Part shown: piece by piece, positions 32,573 to 41,372 of the stretch
Layout of the letters: the number at the start of each line of letters is the position of its first letter
How positions within the stretch are numbered: position 1 is the first letter of the stretch
Origin: Caulobacter flavus
GTDB taxonomy: Bacteria; Pseudomonadota; Alphaproteobacteria; Caulobacterales; Caulobacteraceae
Length of the DNA stretch: 64,000 nucleotides
Reading direction: 5' to 3'
Assembly: GCF_003722335.1 (NCBI RefSeq)
Contig: NZ_CP026100.1
Coordinates: forward strand, 5,120,001-5,184,000
The notes under the pieces: generated by a model
Told to the model about the DNA's origin: nothing
Databases searched by the model: none
Seen by the model: the letters and a program-made list of their open reading frames with translations, nothing else
Made by a program: the position numbers and the translations under genes

Positions 32573-33247
32573 TCAGTCGACGAAGCCCCGTCGCCAGGCC
32601 ACGATCATCGAGATCAGCAGATAGGCGATCATGTTGATGTTGACGGCGTCCCACAGCGTCAGGGCCGGCAGCAGGAAGAGCCTTTCGCCGGCCGCCCACA
32701 GGAACAGCAGCCCCTGCAGCAGGCCGTAGGAGACCGCGGCCGTCTCGGCCATGGTGCGGCGCATCAGCTCGTCGCTGCGCACCCACAGCGTGATGTTGCC
32801 GGCCGTCTGCACCAAAAACAGCGCGATCAGGCCGGTCATCACCGCCGAGGCCAGCAGCGGCGACAGCGGCACGAACAGGGCCGCGGCCAGGGGCGGCGCG
32901 GCCAGCATGCCGGCGGCCAGCACCAGCACCCCGCCCTGCCCGGCGTAGAAGCTGGCCTGGGCGGGCGTCGCGGCCCGGGCCGCCTCGTCGCCGTTGATCC
33001 GGCGGCCGAGCGCCTTGCGGCTGAGGCTGACCAGAACGGTCACCAGGCCGACCGCCACCAGGAAGGTCGCCAGGCCCAGCGAGACCACGTCGCTGGTGGA
33101 GAATTCCACGTCGCGCCAGTAGCCCTGGCGCTTCATCCAGATCAGGGCCCGGCCGGCCGCGAAGCCGACGGGCGCGCCGACGGCCATCAGGATCAGCGCC
33201 CGGCGGGCGCGCGGCGAGAGCTTATGGGCGGTGGAAGCGACGCTCAT
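32573..33247 (-). CDS. multi-spanning membrane protein next to an HTH regulator
   Basis: A 224-residue protein with about six hydrophobic segments (ALILMAVGAPVGFAAG, VVSLGLATFLVAVGLVTVLVSL, GGVLVLAAGMLAAPPLAAALFV, LLASAVMTGLIALFLV, AAVSYGLLQGLLFLWA, NINMIAYLLISMIVAW). No enzyme motif is seen. Its start overlaps closely with the XRE gene upstream, a two- or three-gene unit with another membrane protein. Function unknown. Confidence 0.75.
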   Translation of the reverse strand: MSVASTAHKLSPRARRALILMAVGAPVGFAAGRALIWMKRQGYWRDVEFSTSDVVSLGLATFLVAVGLVTVLVSLSRKALGRRINGDEAARAATPAQASFYAGQGGVLVLAAGMLAAPPLAAALFVPLSPLLASAVMTGLIALFLVQTAGNITLWVRSDELMRRTMAETAAVSYGLLQGLLFLWAAGERLFLLPALTLWDAVNINMIAYLLISMIVAWRRGFVD

Positions 33248-33248
33248 G

Positions 33249-33443
33249 TCAGTCTTCGTCCTGGAAGATGGCTTCGATGGGCTGGCCGAACAGGCGGGCG
33301 ATCTTGAAGGCCAGCGGCAGGCTGGGATCGTACTTGCCCGTCTCCAGCGCGTTGACGGTCTGGCGCGAGACGTCGAGGCGCTGGGCGAGATCCGCCTGGC
33401 TCCAGTCGCGTTCGGCGCGCAGCACCTTGAGGCGGTTCTTCAT
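33249..33443 (-). CDS. small XRE-family regulator
   Basis: A 64-residue protein that is almost wholly a helix-turn-helix (LKVLRAERDWSQADLAQRLDVSRQTVNALETGKYDPSL). This class is common beside two-component-like membrane protein genes in many bacteria, where it represses the unit. It is separated by 1 bp from the downstream membrane gene and 7 bp from the upstream one, so all three form one operon. Confidence 0.87.
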   Translation of the reverse strand: MKNRLKVLRAERDWSQADLAQRLDVSRQTVNALETGKYDPSLPLAFKIARLFGQPIEAIFQDED

Positions 33444-33450
33444 CGGGCCC

Positions 33451-33903
33451 TCAGCGTCGCGCCAACCACCAGCCGGCCCAGAACAGGCCGTAGCCGACCA
33501 GCTGGCAGCCGCCCAGCAGCCCCATGCCCAGCAACACCGCCTGGGCCGTGCTCATGTCGGACGGCAGCAGCGGCTCGACCGTCCTGGGCATGGTGTGGAG
33601 CAGGATGAACGGCACGGCGGCGGCCGCGAGGCCCGTCGAGCCGCCCCAGTACCAGGACCACTTGTGGGCCTCGCGCGCGGCCTCGTCGGCGACGCGCCAC
33701 CAGCGCGCGCACAGCCACAGCATCAGGGCCATGACCGCGACCACCGCCAGCGAGATCGCGATTAGCGAAAAGACGGCCAGCTCGGGCTTCAGCTTGGCCA
33801 GTTCGGCGATCACGGCGGCCGCGACGCCCAGCACGAAGGCCGCGCCCAGCGAAGCGACCACGGTGGTCACCAGCCGTCGTCGCGCCAGTCCCTGCCCCGC
33901 CAT
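33451..33903 (-). CDS. membrane protein at the head of the XRE unit
   Basis: A 150-residue protein with four membrane helices (TVVASLGAAFVLGVAAAVIAEL, LAVFSLIAISLAVVAVMALML, GSTGLAAAAVPFILL, AVLLGMGLLGGCQLVGYGLFWAGWW). ATG 33903 has AGGGG upstream; earlier in-frame ATGs (33942, 33963) fall inside the putative promoter/operator. Similar in layout to small membrane proteins paired with YozG-like XRE regulators. Function unknown. Confidence 0.72.
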   Translation of the reverse strand: MAGQGLARRRLVTTVVASLGAAFVLGVAAAVIAELAKLKPELAVFSLIAISLAVVAVMALMLWLCARWWRVADEAAREAHKWSWYWGGSTGLAAAAVPFILLHTMPRTVEPLLPSDMSTAQAVLLGMGLLGGCQLVGYGLFWAGWWLARR

Positions 33904-33916
33904 GCCAAGCCCCCTA

Positions 33917-33962
33917 GTCAAAATGACAAGGAACTTTGACATCAGAACACGGAGTGGTGTCA
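33917..33962 (-). promoter_or_regulatory. promoter/operator of the membrane protein-XRE unit
   Basis: On the minus strand TTGACA (33962-33957) is a consensus -35. The region also holds repeated TGACA/TGTCA half-sites, including the perfect inverted repeat GTCAAAATGAC at 33917-33927. This is a suitable place for autoregulation by the XRE protein of the unit. Confidence 0.45.
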
Positions 33963-33985
33963 AGGACGCTGGACAGAATTCCCGT

Positions 33986-34252
33986 TTAGGCGGCGGCGCG
34001 CCCGCTGCGCCAGTGCAGCGGCGCCGGCGTGGCGACGCCCAGCGCCTTGGCCAGCCAGTGGGCCTTGGGATCGGCGTGGATCAGCCAGCCGTACTGCGAG
34101 AAGCGGTCGCCGTAGTCGTCCCAACGGATCACCCGCCCGTCGGCGTCGCACCGCCACACCGCCTTGTCGCAGCCGGGAATGCGCTCGGCGCGCTCCCAGG
34201 CGGCCACACGCTGGCTGTGGGTCGAGAACGGACCGGAGAAGAGGCGGTTCAT
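33986..34252 (-). CDS. small conserved-looking protein of unknown function
   Basis: An 88-residue product from ATG 34252. It is rich in aromatic and charged residues (SQRVAAWERAERIPGCDKAVWRCDADGRVIRWDDYGDRFSQYGW in parts). The D-G-R-V-I-R-W-D-D-Y-G phrase and the repeated Trp suggest a compact beta-rich fold. No family recognised. The frame continues to 34351, but the shorter start avoids an improbable Cys/Ser-rich leader. Confidence 0.55.
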   Translation of the reverse strand: MNRLFSGPFSTHSQRVAAWERAERIPGCDKAVWRCDADGRVIRWDDYGDRFSQYGWLIHADPKAHWLAKALGVATPAPLHWRSGRAAA

Positions 34253-34420
34253 GACGCGGCTCCAATCGACGCGGCGCGGATCCGACAAACGAATCTGCGT
34301 GTAATCGCAACAACTGGACACTAGCACTTGGTGACGGTTAACGCCGCCCACACCACATGTAGTGCGACGCCATGCCGCGCGACAGCTTGAACATGTTCAT
34401 CGACTTGCCTTTTGAGCGAC

Positions 34421-35305
34421 TCAGGACGGCGTAAGCGGCCGCCGCGCGGCGTCCAGCGCCACGTGGACGTCGGCGCGCGGCGGCAGGTCGTGGGCGCACC
34501 AGGCGGTCAGGCGTTCGTAGTGGTCGAGGAAGCGCTCAAGCGCCGGCGGATCCATGCCGCCCGAAGCGCCCCCGGCAGCCAGCCGGGCCTGCAGCCTGGC
34601 CTCCTGCTCGCGGCGCCAGGCGCGCACGGCGGCGAAGTCGGGCGCGGTCAGCACGGCCAGCCAGTCGATGCAGGCGAAGAGGTCTCGATAGGGGCCGGCC
34701 AGTGCCGCGTCGACGAAGCCGCGCCACGCGCCGTCCGGGTCCTCGTCGCGCTCCAGGGCGTTGACCGGGCTTGCCAGGGCTTCGGGTCCCTGAGGCCGCG
34801 CGCCCAGGCACCAGCCCTCCAGCAGCACCACGTCGGCCGGACCGTCGAACACCGGCCAGGCCGCGCGCGGCGCGCGATCGTCGGCGGCCTTGTCGAAGCG
34901 CGGCAGGACCGTTCTCTCCTGCCCCGCCAGACCATCCAGCACCGAAAGGCCCAAGGCGACGTCGTGCGTGCCCGGCGGCCCGCGCGTGGCCAGCAGCGGA
35001 TGGACGTCGCGCGCCAGGACCCGGCGCTCGGCGCGGGTCAGGCAGAGGTCGTCCAGCGACAGGACGGCGGCCTTCAGCCCCGCCTCGGCCAGAAGGCGGG
35101 CGACCGCCGCCACCAGGGTCGACTTGCCCGCTCCCTGCGGGCCCGACAGGCCGGCGACGAACCCCGGCCGGCCATGCGCGCGGGCCGCCGCGATCAGCCG
35201 CTCGGCCAACGGCCGATGCAGGACGCGGAAGGTCTCGGCGAAGCCGGCGTCGAGCCGCTCGTCGCGCATGAAGTCGGCAAGCCAGGCGGGGTCGGGCGCG
35301 ATCAT
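34421..35305 (-). CDS. D-glycerate 3-kinase-like P-loop kinase
   Basis: A 294-residue cytoplasmic kinase. Walker A is in FVAGLSGPQGAGKSTLVAAVARLL, followed by VLSLDDLCLTRAER (Walker B-like), the substrate loop HPLLATRGPPGTHDVALGL and VVLLEGWCLGARPQ. This order matches plant-type glycerate kinase and its bacterial relatives, which phosphorylate glycerate to 3-phosphoglycerate. The ATG at 35305 is preferred to a GTG at 35320. It lies alone beside TraB/GumN genes. Confidence 0.8.
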   Translation of the reverse strand: MIAPDPAWLADFMRDERLDAGFAETFRVLHRPLAERLIAAARAHGRPGFVAGLSGPQGAGKSTLVAAVARLLAEAGLKAAVLSLDDLCLTRAERRVLARDVHPLLATRGPPGTHDVALGLSVLDGLAGQERTVLPRFDKAADDRAPRAAWPVFDGPADVVLLEGWCLGARPQGPEALASPVNALERDEDPDGAWRGFVDAALAGPYRDLFACIDWLAVLTAPDFAAVRAWRREQEARLQARLAAGGASGGMDPPALERFLDHYERLTAWCAHDLPPRADVHVALDAARRPLTPS

Positions 35306-35332
35306 GCCCCGACCATGCACCGCTTCGCGCGG

Positions 35333-36208
35333 TTACTGCACCCGCCGCACGCGATAGCCGCGCGCCTTCATCAGGGCCGGCAGGCCGTCGGGGCCGGCCA
35401 TGTGCAGGGCCCCGACCGTGACCAGCTCGACGCCAGAGCCGGCCATCTCGCGGTCGAGCACGTCGGCCCAGGCCAGGTTGCGGCGCCTTAGCAGGGCCTC
35501 GTAGAGCTGCGGCCGATCTTGGCGCATGCCCTCGACCAGGATCGCCCCCAGGCGGTCGACGTCGCCCTTCAGCCAGGCCTGTTGCAGATCGACGCCCCGG
35601 CGCGGCGGGGCGTTCTGCTCGGCGGCCACGTCGTCGAGGTACTGCACCTCCACCATCTCGGGCAGGTCGGCGAACAGCCGCAGCTGCTGCTCGAAGCTCT
35701 CGAAGGCCAGCACCGGCTTTTCGGCGCGCACCGCCTGGCGTGTAACGGCGGCGTCGGCCCCGTCCTCCACCGAACCGCCCGCCTGGGTCATCGGCAGCAT
35801 CGACAGCATCATCGCCGCCGCCCACGGGCGCAGGCGGTCGACGCGGTCGAGGCTGGCGCCGCGGCTGTCGAGGGCCGCGCGCAGGCTGGCCACGGTGCGC
35901 GGCGGCAGCTTCTCGGTCAGGGAGCGGTCGAGATCGACGCCGTAGCGGTCGACCAGCGCCTTGACCGCAACGGGATCGGCGTCGACGCGGGTCTCGAACC
36001 ACAGCTTGTCGGCGCGGGCGTAAGCGCGGTCGAAGGCCGGGGTGCGCCAGCGCACGTCGGGCGACAGCACGTGCATCGAACCGAACAGGTAGATGCGGGA
36101 ATCGCCGTCGCTGACCTCCCACATGGCCGGCGCCGCGCGGGCGACGCCCGACAGACCCGCCAGCGCGACCAAGGCCGCCGCCGCGCCCCTAACCCAAGCC
36201 AGAACCAT
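35333..36208 (-). CDS. second TraB/GumN-family secreted protein
   Basis: A 291-residue protein with signal peptide VRGAAAALVALAGLSGVARA. Same domain order as 31635-32525: MWEVSDGDSRIYLFGSMHVL, LRPWAAAMMLSMLPM, and the C-terminal VTVGALHMAGPDGLPALMKARGYRVRRV. It keeps both family motifs, with clear sequence divergence between the two, so they are older paralogues. Role unknown. Confidence 0.85.
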   Translation of the reverse strand: MVLAWVRGAAAALVALAGLSGVARAAPAMWEVSDGDSRIYLFGSMHVLSPDVRWRTPAFDRAYARADKLWFETRVDADPVAVKALVDRYGVDLDRSLTEKLPPRTVASLRAALDSRGASLDRVDRLRPWAAAMMLSMLPMTQAGGSVEDGADAAVTRQAVRAEKPVLAFESFEQQLRLFADLPEMVEVQYLDDVAAEQNAPPRRGVDLQQAWLKGDVDRLGAILVEGMRQDRPQLYEALLRRRNLAWADVLDREMAGSGVELVTVGALHMAGPDGLPALMKARGYRVRRVQ

Positions 36209-36284
36209 ACGCCGTCCCCGACCAAAACTCGGGGATCACGCTAGGACGAAGCGGGTTAACCAGGCGAGCGCGCCGCGCCGCGGC

Positions 36285-37313
36285 CTAACGCCACGCCTTG
36301 AAGTGCTTGGAGAGCTTCAGCCCCTGGCGCTGGTAGTGCGAACCGCCTTCGCCATAGAGGCGCGCGGGCCGTTCGGTCAGGGGCTCGTAGACCAGGCGGG
36401 CCACGGTCTGGCCGTCCTCCAGCAGGAACGGCGTCTCATGGCTGCGCACCTCGAGCACGCCCTTGGAGCCGACGGCGCCGGCCTCCTCGGTGCCGAAGCC
36501 CGGATCGAAGAAGCCGGCGTAGTGGACGCGGAACTCGCCGACCGACGGGTCGATCGGGGTCATTTCGGCCGCTTCCATCACCGGGATCTCGACGTCGTCC
36601 TTCGAGGCCAGGATGTAGAACTCGCCCGGATCGAGCAGCAGCTCGCCGTGGCGGGTCTCCAGCGGCTCCCAGAAGTCACGCGGATCGTGGCCATCCTCGT
36701 GGTCGAGGTCGACGACGCCGGCGTGGCGCCGGCCGCGGAAGCCGACGATGCCGGTCTCGCCCGGGGTCAGGTCGACGCCGACGCTGCGGATCGCCAGCTT
36801 GACCGGATCGCCGAGCTTGAGGCGCAGCTGGTTGAGGCGAGTGCCGGCGCGGACCAGCACCGAGAAGGTCTGCGGCGCGATCTCGATGTAGAGCGGACCC
36901 TCGTAGCCGGCTTCGATGTCGTCGAAGGCCTTGGAGTGGTCGCTCAGCAGACGGACGAAGACGTCGACCCGGCCGGTCGAGCTCTTGGGATTGCCGCGGG
37001 CGGCGACGTTGGCCGGCAGGGCCAGACGCTCCTGTATCTCGGCGATGTAGACGCAGCCCTTCTCGAGCACTGCGCCCTTGGACAGGTCCAGCTCGTGCAT
37101 GGCCACGTCCTTGAGGCGGTCGGGCACGCGGCGCGAGACGCCCGGCAGGAACGAGGCGCGCACCCGCCAGCAGCGCACGCCCAGGCGCAGGTCCAGGCTG
37201 GCCGGCTGAACCTGGTCGCGGTCGAACGGGGTCTGCGAGGTGATCGCCTCCTGGGCGATCAGCGACTCGATGGTCTGGCAGGGCAGAATCCCTGCGGCGT
37301 GGGCGTCGGTCAT
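36285..37313 (-). CDS. dcd: 2'-deoxycytidine 5'-triphosphate deaminase
   Basis: A 342-residue enzyme that deaminates dCTP to dUTP for dTMP synthesis. ATG 37313 begins MTDAHAAGILPCQTIESLIAQ; motifs include PASLDLRLGVRCWRV, ARGNPKSSTGRVDVFVRLL, FDDIEAGYEGPLYIEI and the C-terminal RLYGEGGSHYQRQGLKLSKH. It is nearly twice the length of E. coli Dcd because the alphaproteobacterial form has two dUTPase-fold halves. The open frame continues on the opposite strand of metZ, but this is a shadow. Confidence 0.92.
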   Translation of the reverse strand: MTDAHAAGILPCQTIESLIAQEAITSQTPFDRDQVQPASLDLRLGVRCWRVRASFLPGVSRRVPDRLKDVAMHELDLSKGAVLEKGCVYIAEIQERLALPANVAARGNPKSSTGRVDVFVRLLSDHSKAFDDIEAGYEGPLYIEIAPQTFSVLVRAGTRLNQLRLKLGDPVKLAIRSVGVDLTPGETGIVGFRGRRHAGVVDLDHEDGHDPRDFWEPLETRHGELLLDPGEFYILASKDDVEIPVMEAAEMTPIDPSVGEFRVHYAGFFDPGFGTEEAGAVGSKGVLEVRSHETPFLLEDGQTVARLVYEPLTERPARLYGEGGSHYQRQGLKLSKHFKAWR

Positions 37314-37547
37314 CGGCGGCACACTCTCTAAAGCGCCGCCGCGAGGCAAGGGCGCGATAGGAGCCGGTGCGAGAATCTGGGGGCCGCCAGCCGCCATTTC
37401 ATGACGCCCGCCAGGCGACCTTGGCCGCCGTCGTGCTCGCCCGCCGCGCTCGGACCGTGACGAAGCACGGAAAGATCGCCTATACCCACCGCGATTGCGT
37501 CGGCGGCAAGTTGTCGATGCGGGCCTTTTCGTCGTCGGGAGTACGCC

Positions 37548-38732
37548 GTGTCCGAAGATCCGAAGAACTGGGACGTCGCCACAAAGCTGATCCGTGGAGG
37601 CCTCGCCCGTTCGCCGTTCATGGAGACCGCCGAGGCGCTCTATCTGACGCAGGGCTTCACCTACGACAGCGCCGAGGGCGCCGATCGCCGCTTCTCGGGC
37701 GAGGATCCGGGCTTCGTCTATTCGCGCTTCAACAACCCGACCGTGAAGATGTTCGAGGACCGCCTGGCCCTGCTGGAAGGCGCCGAGGTGTGCCGCGCCA
37801 CGGCCACGGGCATGGCCGCCGTCCACTCGGCCCTGATGGGCCTGGTGAGGGCCGGCGATCACGTTGTGGCCGGCAACGCCCTCTTCGGCTCGTGCCGCTG
37901 GCTGGTCGCCGAATGGCTGCCGCGCTTCGGCGTCGAGACCACCTTCGTCGACGCCACCGACATCAAGGCCTGGGAAGAGGCCATCCGCCCCAACACCAAG
38001 GCCGTGCTGATCGAGACGCCCTCGAACCCGGTGCTGGCGATCACCGACATCCGCGCGGTGTCGGACCTGGCCCACGCCGTCGGCGCCAAGGTCATCGTCG
38101 ACAACGTGTTCGCCACCCCGATCTTCCAGCAGCCGCTGGAGCTGGGCGCCGACGTCGTCGTCTATTCGGCCACCAAGCACATCGACGGCCAGGGCCGGGT
38201 GCTGGGCGGTGCGATCCTGACCACCGAGGCGATCAACGAGGAATTCTACCGCGACAGCATGCGCCACACCGGCCCGTCGCTGTCGCCGTTCAACGCCTGG
38301 GTGATGCTCAAGGGCCTGGAGACGCTGGACCTGCGCGTGCGCCGCCAGACCGACAGCGCCGCCGCCCTGGCCGACGTCATGGCCCAGCACAAGAAAGTCA
38401 CGCAGGTCCTCTACCCGTTCCGCGCCGACCACCCGGGCCACGAAGTCGCCAGGAAGCAAATGACCGGCGGCGGCACCGTGATCGCGCTGGACCTCGGCTC
38501 GCGCGAGGCGGCGTTCAAGTTCCTGAACGCGCTGGAGATCGTCGACATCTCCAACAACCTGGGCGACGCCAAGTCGATGGCCACCCATCCGCCGACCACC
38601 ACGCACCGCTCCGTGCCGGAAGAGATGCGCCCGCTGCTGGGCGTGACCGAGGGTGGTGTGCGCCTGTCCGTGGGCCTCGAAAGCCTGGCTGACCTGACCC
38701 GCGACGTGACCCGTGCGCTCGACCAGGCGTGA
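37548..38732 (+). CDS. metZ: O-succinylhomoserine sulfhydrylase
   Basis: A 394-residue PLP enzyme of the Cys/Met-metabolism family that makes homocysteine from an acylated homoserine and sulfide. Motifs: YSRFNNPTVKMFEDRLALLEGAE, PSNPVLAITDI, VIVDNVFATP, and the PLP lysine in VVVYSATKHIDGQGRVLGG. Length and motifs fit MetZ better than MetY or MetC. The upstream 234-bp gap holds a CCGTG-ACGAAG-CACGG hairpin (37454-37469) but no recognised SAM riboswitch. apaG overlaps its 3' end. Confidence 0.9.
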   Translation: MSEDPKNWDVATKLIRGGLARSPFMETAEALYLTQGFTYDSAEGADRRFSGEDPGFVYSRFNNPTVKMFEDRLALLEGAEVCRATATGMAAVHSALMGLVRAGDHVVAGNALFGSCRWLVAEWLPRFGVETTFVDATDIKAWEEAIRPNTKAVLIETPSNPVLAITDIRAVSDLAHAVGAKVIVDNVFATPIFQQPLELGADVVVYSATKHIDGQGRVLGGAILTTEAINEEFYRDSMRHTGPSLSPFNAWVMLKGLETLDLRVRRQTDSAAALADVMAQHKKVTQVLYPFRADHPGHEVARKQMTGGGTVIALDLGSREAAFKFLNALEIVDISNNLGDAKSMATHPPTTTHRSVPEEMRPLLGVTEGGVRLSVGLESLADLTRDVTRALDQA

Positions 38733-39177
38733 TTCAAGCCCGCCCCTGAAGCGGATCCGTCGGCGCCGCGGCCCCGACACCGGCATCTACGAGGCCCGCA
38801 CGCGCGACATCGTCGTGCGGGTCGCGCCCTGCTACCTGCCCGAGGAATCCTCGCCCGAGCAGGGCCTCTACCTGTGGGCCTACACCGTCGAGATCGAGAA
38901 CCACGGCGTCGAGACCGTGCATCTCGTCGCGCGGTGGTGGAAGGTCACCGACGCGATGAACCGCAGCAACGAGGTCGAGGGCTCGGGCGTGGTCGGCGAG
39001 CAGCCGGAACTGCGGCCGCGCGAGGCCTTCCGCTACGTCTCCAACTGCCCGCTGCCGACCACCTCGGGCACGATGGTCGGCCGCTACCAGATGGTCACCG
39101 AGGCCGGCGAGGCGTTCGACGCGCAGATCCCCGAGTTCTCGCTGCACCTGCCCGGCGCGGCGCGGCGTACGAACTAG
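38713..39177 (+). CDS. apaG: ApaG-family protein
   Basis: A 154-residue protein with an immunoglobulin-like ApaG (DUF525) domain: YEARTRDIVVRVAPCYLPEESSPEQGLYLWAYTVEIENHG in parts, then RWWKVTDAMNRSNEVEGSGVVGEQPELRPREAFRY and GTMVGRYQMV. The GTG at 38713 overlaps the end of metZ by 20 bp. ApaG binds nucleotides and is linked to Co2+/Mg2+ homeostasis in other bacteria; its exact role is unsettled. Confidence 0.9.
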   Translation: MRSTRRDSSPPLKRIRRRRGPDTGIYEARTRDIVVRVAPCYLPEESSPEQGLYLWAYTVEIENHGVETVHLVARWWKVTDAMNRSNEVEGSGVVGEQPELRPREAFRYVSNCPLPTTSGTMVGRYQMVTEAGEAFDAQIPEFSLHLPGAARRTN

Positions 39178-39249
39178 CGCGGCAATGGCGTTCCCAAGAA
39201 CACAACCTTGAGCTAGCACGTCGTCATCCACGATCGGGGAGCCAGGGCG

Positions 39250-39885
39250 ATGACGAACTACACCATCCAGGTCTTGAACCAGTCGCGGTCCGAGAAGAGC
39301 TACGCGCTCTTCATGCAGACGCCCCAGGTCGTCGCCAACGGCGGCGCGCCGCAGGTCTACACCAACGCCTGGGCGACCTTCGGGGCCGTCACCAACGGCG
39401 GCTTCGACCGGATCACCTTCGACGAGTCGACCTACGCCTACTGGAGCGAGCCGCCGGCCGGCCCCATGCTGAGCGGCGGGGTGATGCCGGTGAACCCCGA
39501 AACGCGGGACACGGTCGCCTTCAGCGGCGGTTCGCCGACCGGCTTCGTCACCGTCACGAGCCCAGGCACGGCCCAGGCAGGATCGTTCTCGATCGTCACG
39601 AGCACCGACTTCACGCCGGCCAACGGCTATCTGCTGGGCGTGGCGGGCGTCTCGAACTCGCCGATCCCGACGCCCAGCGCCACGTTCGAGGCCCTGCCGA
39701 ACGAGATCTACAACATCACGCCGGTCAACAAGTTCTACGTCGCCGAAGGCTCCTACACGCCCGGCCAGGTGATCGACGTCGCGGCGGCGGGCGCCACCGC
39801 CGCGATCGACTTCAGCGGCCGCCCGCAGACCACGGCCACCATCGTGCAGCAGCCGGACGGCAGCTTCTCGCTGACCTACGAGTGA
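39250..39885 (+). CDS. unknown beta-rich protein related to the next gene
   Basis: A 211-residue protein with a Thr/Gly/Val-rich, probably beta-sandwich sequence and no signal peptide. The N-terminus NYTIQVLNQSRSEKSYALFMQTPQV resembles the start of the product at 39982 (DYEFTLINQSDDVQNSTVLVFQKAA), so the two share a domain. The C-terminal part (VAEGSYTPGQVIDVAAAGATAAIDF) is extra. No known function. Confidence 0.65.
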   Translation: MTNYTIQVLNQSRSEKSYALFMQTPQVVANGGAPQVYTNAWATFGAVTNGGFDRITFDESTYAYWSEPPAGPMLSGGVMPVNPETRDTVAFSGGSPTGFVTVTSPGTAQAGSFSIVTSTDFTPANGYLLGVAGVSNSPIPTPSATFEALPNEIYNITPVNKFYVAEGSYTPGQVIDVAAAGATAAIDFSGRPQTTATIVQQPDGSFSLTYE

Positions 39886-39981
39886 CGAGACGGCCCCGAA
39901 ACGGGGCTGTTGCCAAGTAACGGCGTTCTGCGTTTACTTCCCTGGCGGCGCCAGACCGCGAAAACACAGGGAGGTTGCGGC

Positions 39982-40269
39982 GTGGCCGACTACGAGTTCA
40001 CCCTCATCAACCAGAGCGACGACGTCCAGAACTCGACGGTCTTGGTGTTTCAGAAGGCGGCGGCCAAGCCGGTGAGCCTGGCGCGGTCGATCCCGCCGGG
40101 CGGCTCGTCGAAGATCAGCTTCAACAATCTCGAACCCAGCGCCCAGGCCTATCTGGTGCTGGGCGAGCGACCGCACCTCGACGACGGCGGGCCGCCGGAG
40201 GGTTCGGTGCGGCTGGACCTGGACCTGACGCACGAATACGTCATCAAGCGGCCGGAAGGGCGGCACTAG
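39982..40269 (+). CDS. small unknown protein, paralogue of the preceding N-terminal domain
   Basis: A 95-residue product from GTG 39982 with GGGAGG upstream. It consists of one domain like the first 100 residues of the previous gene's product, with the shared pattern of (D/N)Y-x-(I/F)-x-(V/L)-(L/I)NQS and a following (L/M)(V/F)Q segment. A longer frame from 39910 lacks a ribosome site. Both genes may form an operon; a partner or substrate is not evident. Confidence 0.6.
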   Translation: MADYEFTLINQSDDVQNSTVLVFQKAAAKPVSLARSIPPGGSSKISFNNLEPSAQAYLVLGERPHLDDGGPPEGSVRLDLDLTHEYVIKRPEGRH

Positions 40270-40277
40270 GGCCAAGA

Positions 40278-40404
40278 AACCTCCCCCTCTGGGGAGGCGG
40301 CCGAAGGCCGGCGGGCCCGCTTTCAGCTTTCGAGGCATGGGGGAAGTTCGCAATCACTCCCCCCACCGATCGCTACGCGATCGCCTCCCCCAAAGGGGGA
40401 GGTT
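40278..40404. repeat. intergenic palindromic repeat, copy 2 (inverted)
   Basis: Read in reverse, this 127-bp stretch matches 8984-9110: CCCCC/GGGGG ends, a GATCGC...GCGATC palindrome, the shared phrase ATGCCTCGAAAGCTGAAA and CCGGCCTTCGGCCG. It lies between converging genes, where it could end transcription both ways. Confidence 0.85.
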
Positions 40405-40413
40405 CCCGATCGC

Positions 40414-41322
40414 CTAAGCCGCGCCGTCGGGCTCGAGCGCGTAGACGCGCGAGCAGTACTCGCAGGTCACGTGGATCTTGCCGTCGGGCTCGATCATCTC
40501 GGCCTTCTCTTCCGGCGAGAACGACTGCAGCACCACGCCGATCCGCTCTTCGGAGCAGCGGCAGAAGGCGCGCAGCGGCTTCTCGTCGATCAGGCGCACG
40601 CCGTCCTCGTTGAACAGGCGCCACAGCAGGGTGGCGGTCGGCACGGTCGGGTCGATCAGTTCGTCCTCGCCCGTGGTCTCGAACAGCGCCTGGGCGTGGT
40701 TCCAGGCCTCCTTGGTCTCGCCGCGCGTCTCGTCGCCGGCGATGGTCTGGATCAGGATGCCGCCGGCGCGCCAGGTCATGCCCTCGCCGGTGTCGACCTG
40801 GCCGACGGCCAGGCGCACGCGGGTCGGGATCTGCTCGGACTGCATGAAGTACTGCTCGGCGCACAGGGCCAGGCTCTCGCCCTCGATGGCCGTGACGCCC
40901 TGGTATCGCTCCATGTCGGCGCCCTGGTCAAGGGTCATGATGAACACGCCGCCGCCCAGCAGGGTCTTGGCGCCCGGACGCGCGAAGCCTTCCGAAACGG
41001 CCGCCACCTCGTCCGGATCGAACCGGCAGTAGCCGCGCAGGCCGCCGCTGGTGTCGTAGTCGACGACGACGTAGCGCACCGGGCCGTCGCCCTGGGCCTG
41101 GACGATCAGGCGGCCCTCGAACTTCAGGCTCGAACCGACCAGGGCGGCCAGCGCGCAGGCCTCGCCCAGCAGGTTGGCCACGGGCTCGGGGTAGGAATGG
41201 CGGGTCAGCACCTCGTTGACCGCTTCGCCCAGCCGCACGACGCGGCCACGCACGGGCAGGCCTTCGATCTGGAAGGCGGAAACGAGGTCGTCGGACAGGA
41301 TCTGGGGGGCGGCGTCGGTCAT
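40414..41322 (-). CDS. hslO: Hsp33 redox-regulated chaperone
   Basis: A 302-residue holdase activated by oxidation. The C-terminal zinc-binding cysteines are present as FCRCS and CEYC, which form disulfides under oxidative stress. The N-terminal part has GRVVRLGEAVNEVLTRHSYPEPVANLLGEACALAALVG and LLGGGVFIMTLDQG, as in the family. Length is standard. Repeats on both sides separate it from its neighbours. Confidence 0.94.
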   Translation of the reverse strand: MTDAAPQILSDDLVSAFQIEGLPVRGRVVRLGEAVNEVLTRHSYPEPVANLLGEACALAALVGSSLKFEGRLIVQAQGDGPVRYVVVDYDTSGGLRGYCRFDPDEVAAVSEGFARPGAKTLLGGGVFIMTLDQGADMERYQGVTAIEGESLALCAEQYFMQSEQIPTRVRLAVGQVDTGEGMTWRAGGILIQTIAGDETRGETKEAWNHAQALFETTGEDELIDPTVPTATLLWRLFNEDGVRLIDEKPLRAFCRCSEERIGVVLQSFSPEEKAEMIEPDGKIHVTCEYCSRVYALEPDGAA

Positions 41323-41372
41323 GGGGCGGTTAGATAGGCGCTTCCACGAAAAATGCGAGGGGGGCGTGCAAA

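Noticed and set aside
37314-37547. SAM-II type riboswitch upstream of metZ
   Set aside because: Expected for alphaproteobacterial metZ, but I do not find the conserved core; only a simple 5-bp hairpin is present.
36285-38786. Extension of dcd to a frame of 833 residues
   Set aside because: The extra 490 residues are antisense to metZ and have no motif; the ATG at 37313 begins the known dcd start.
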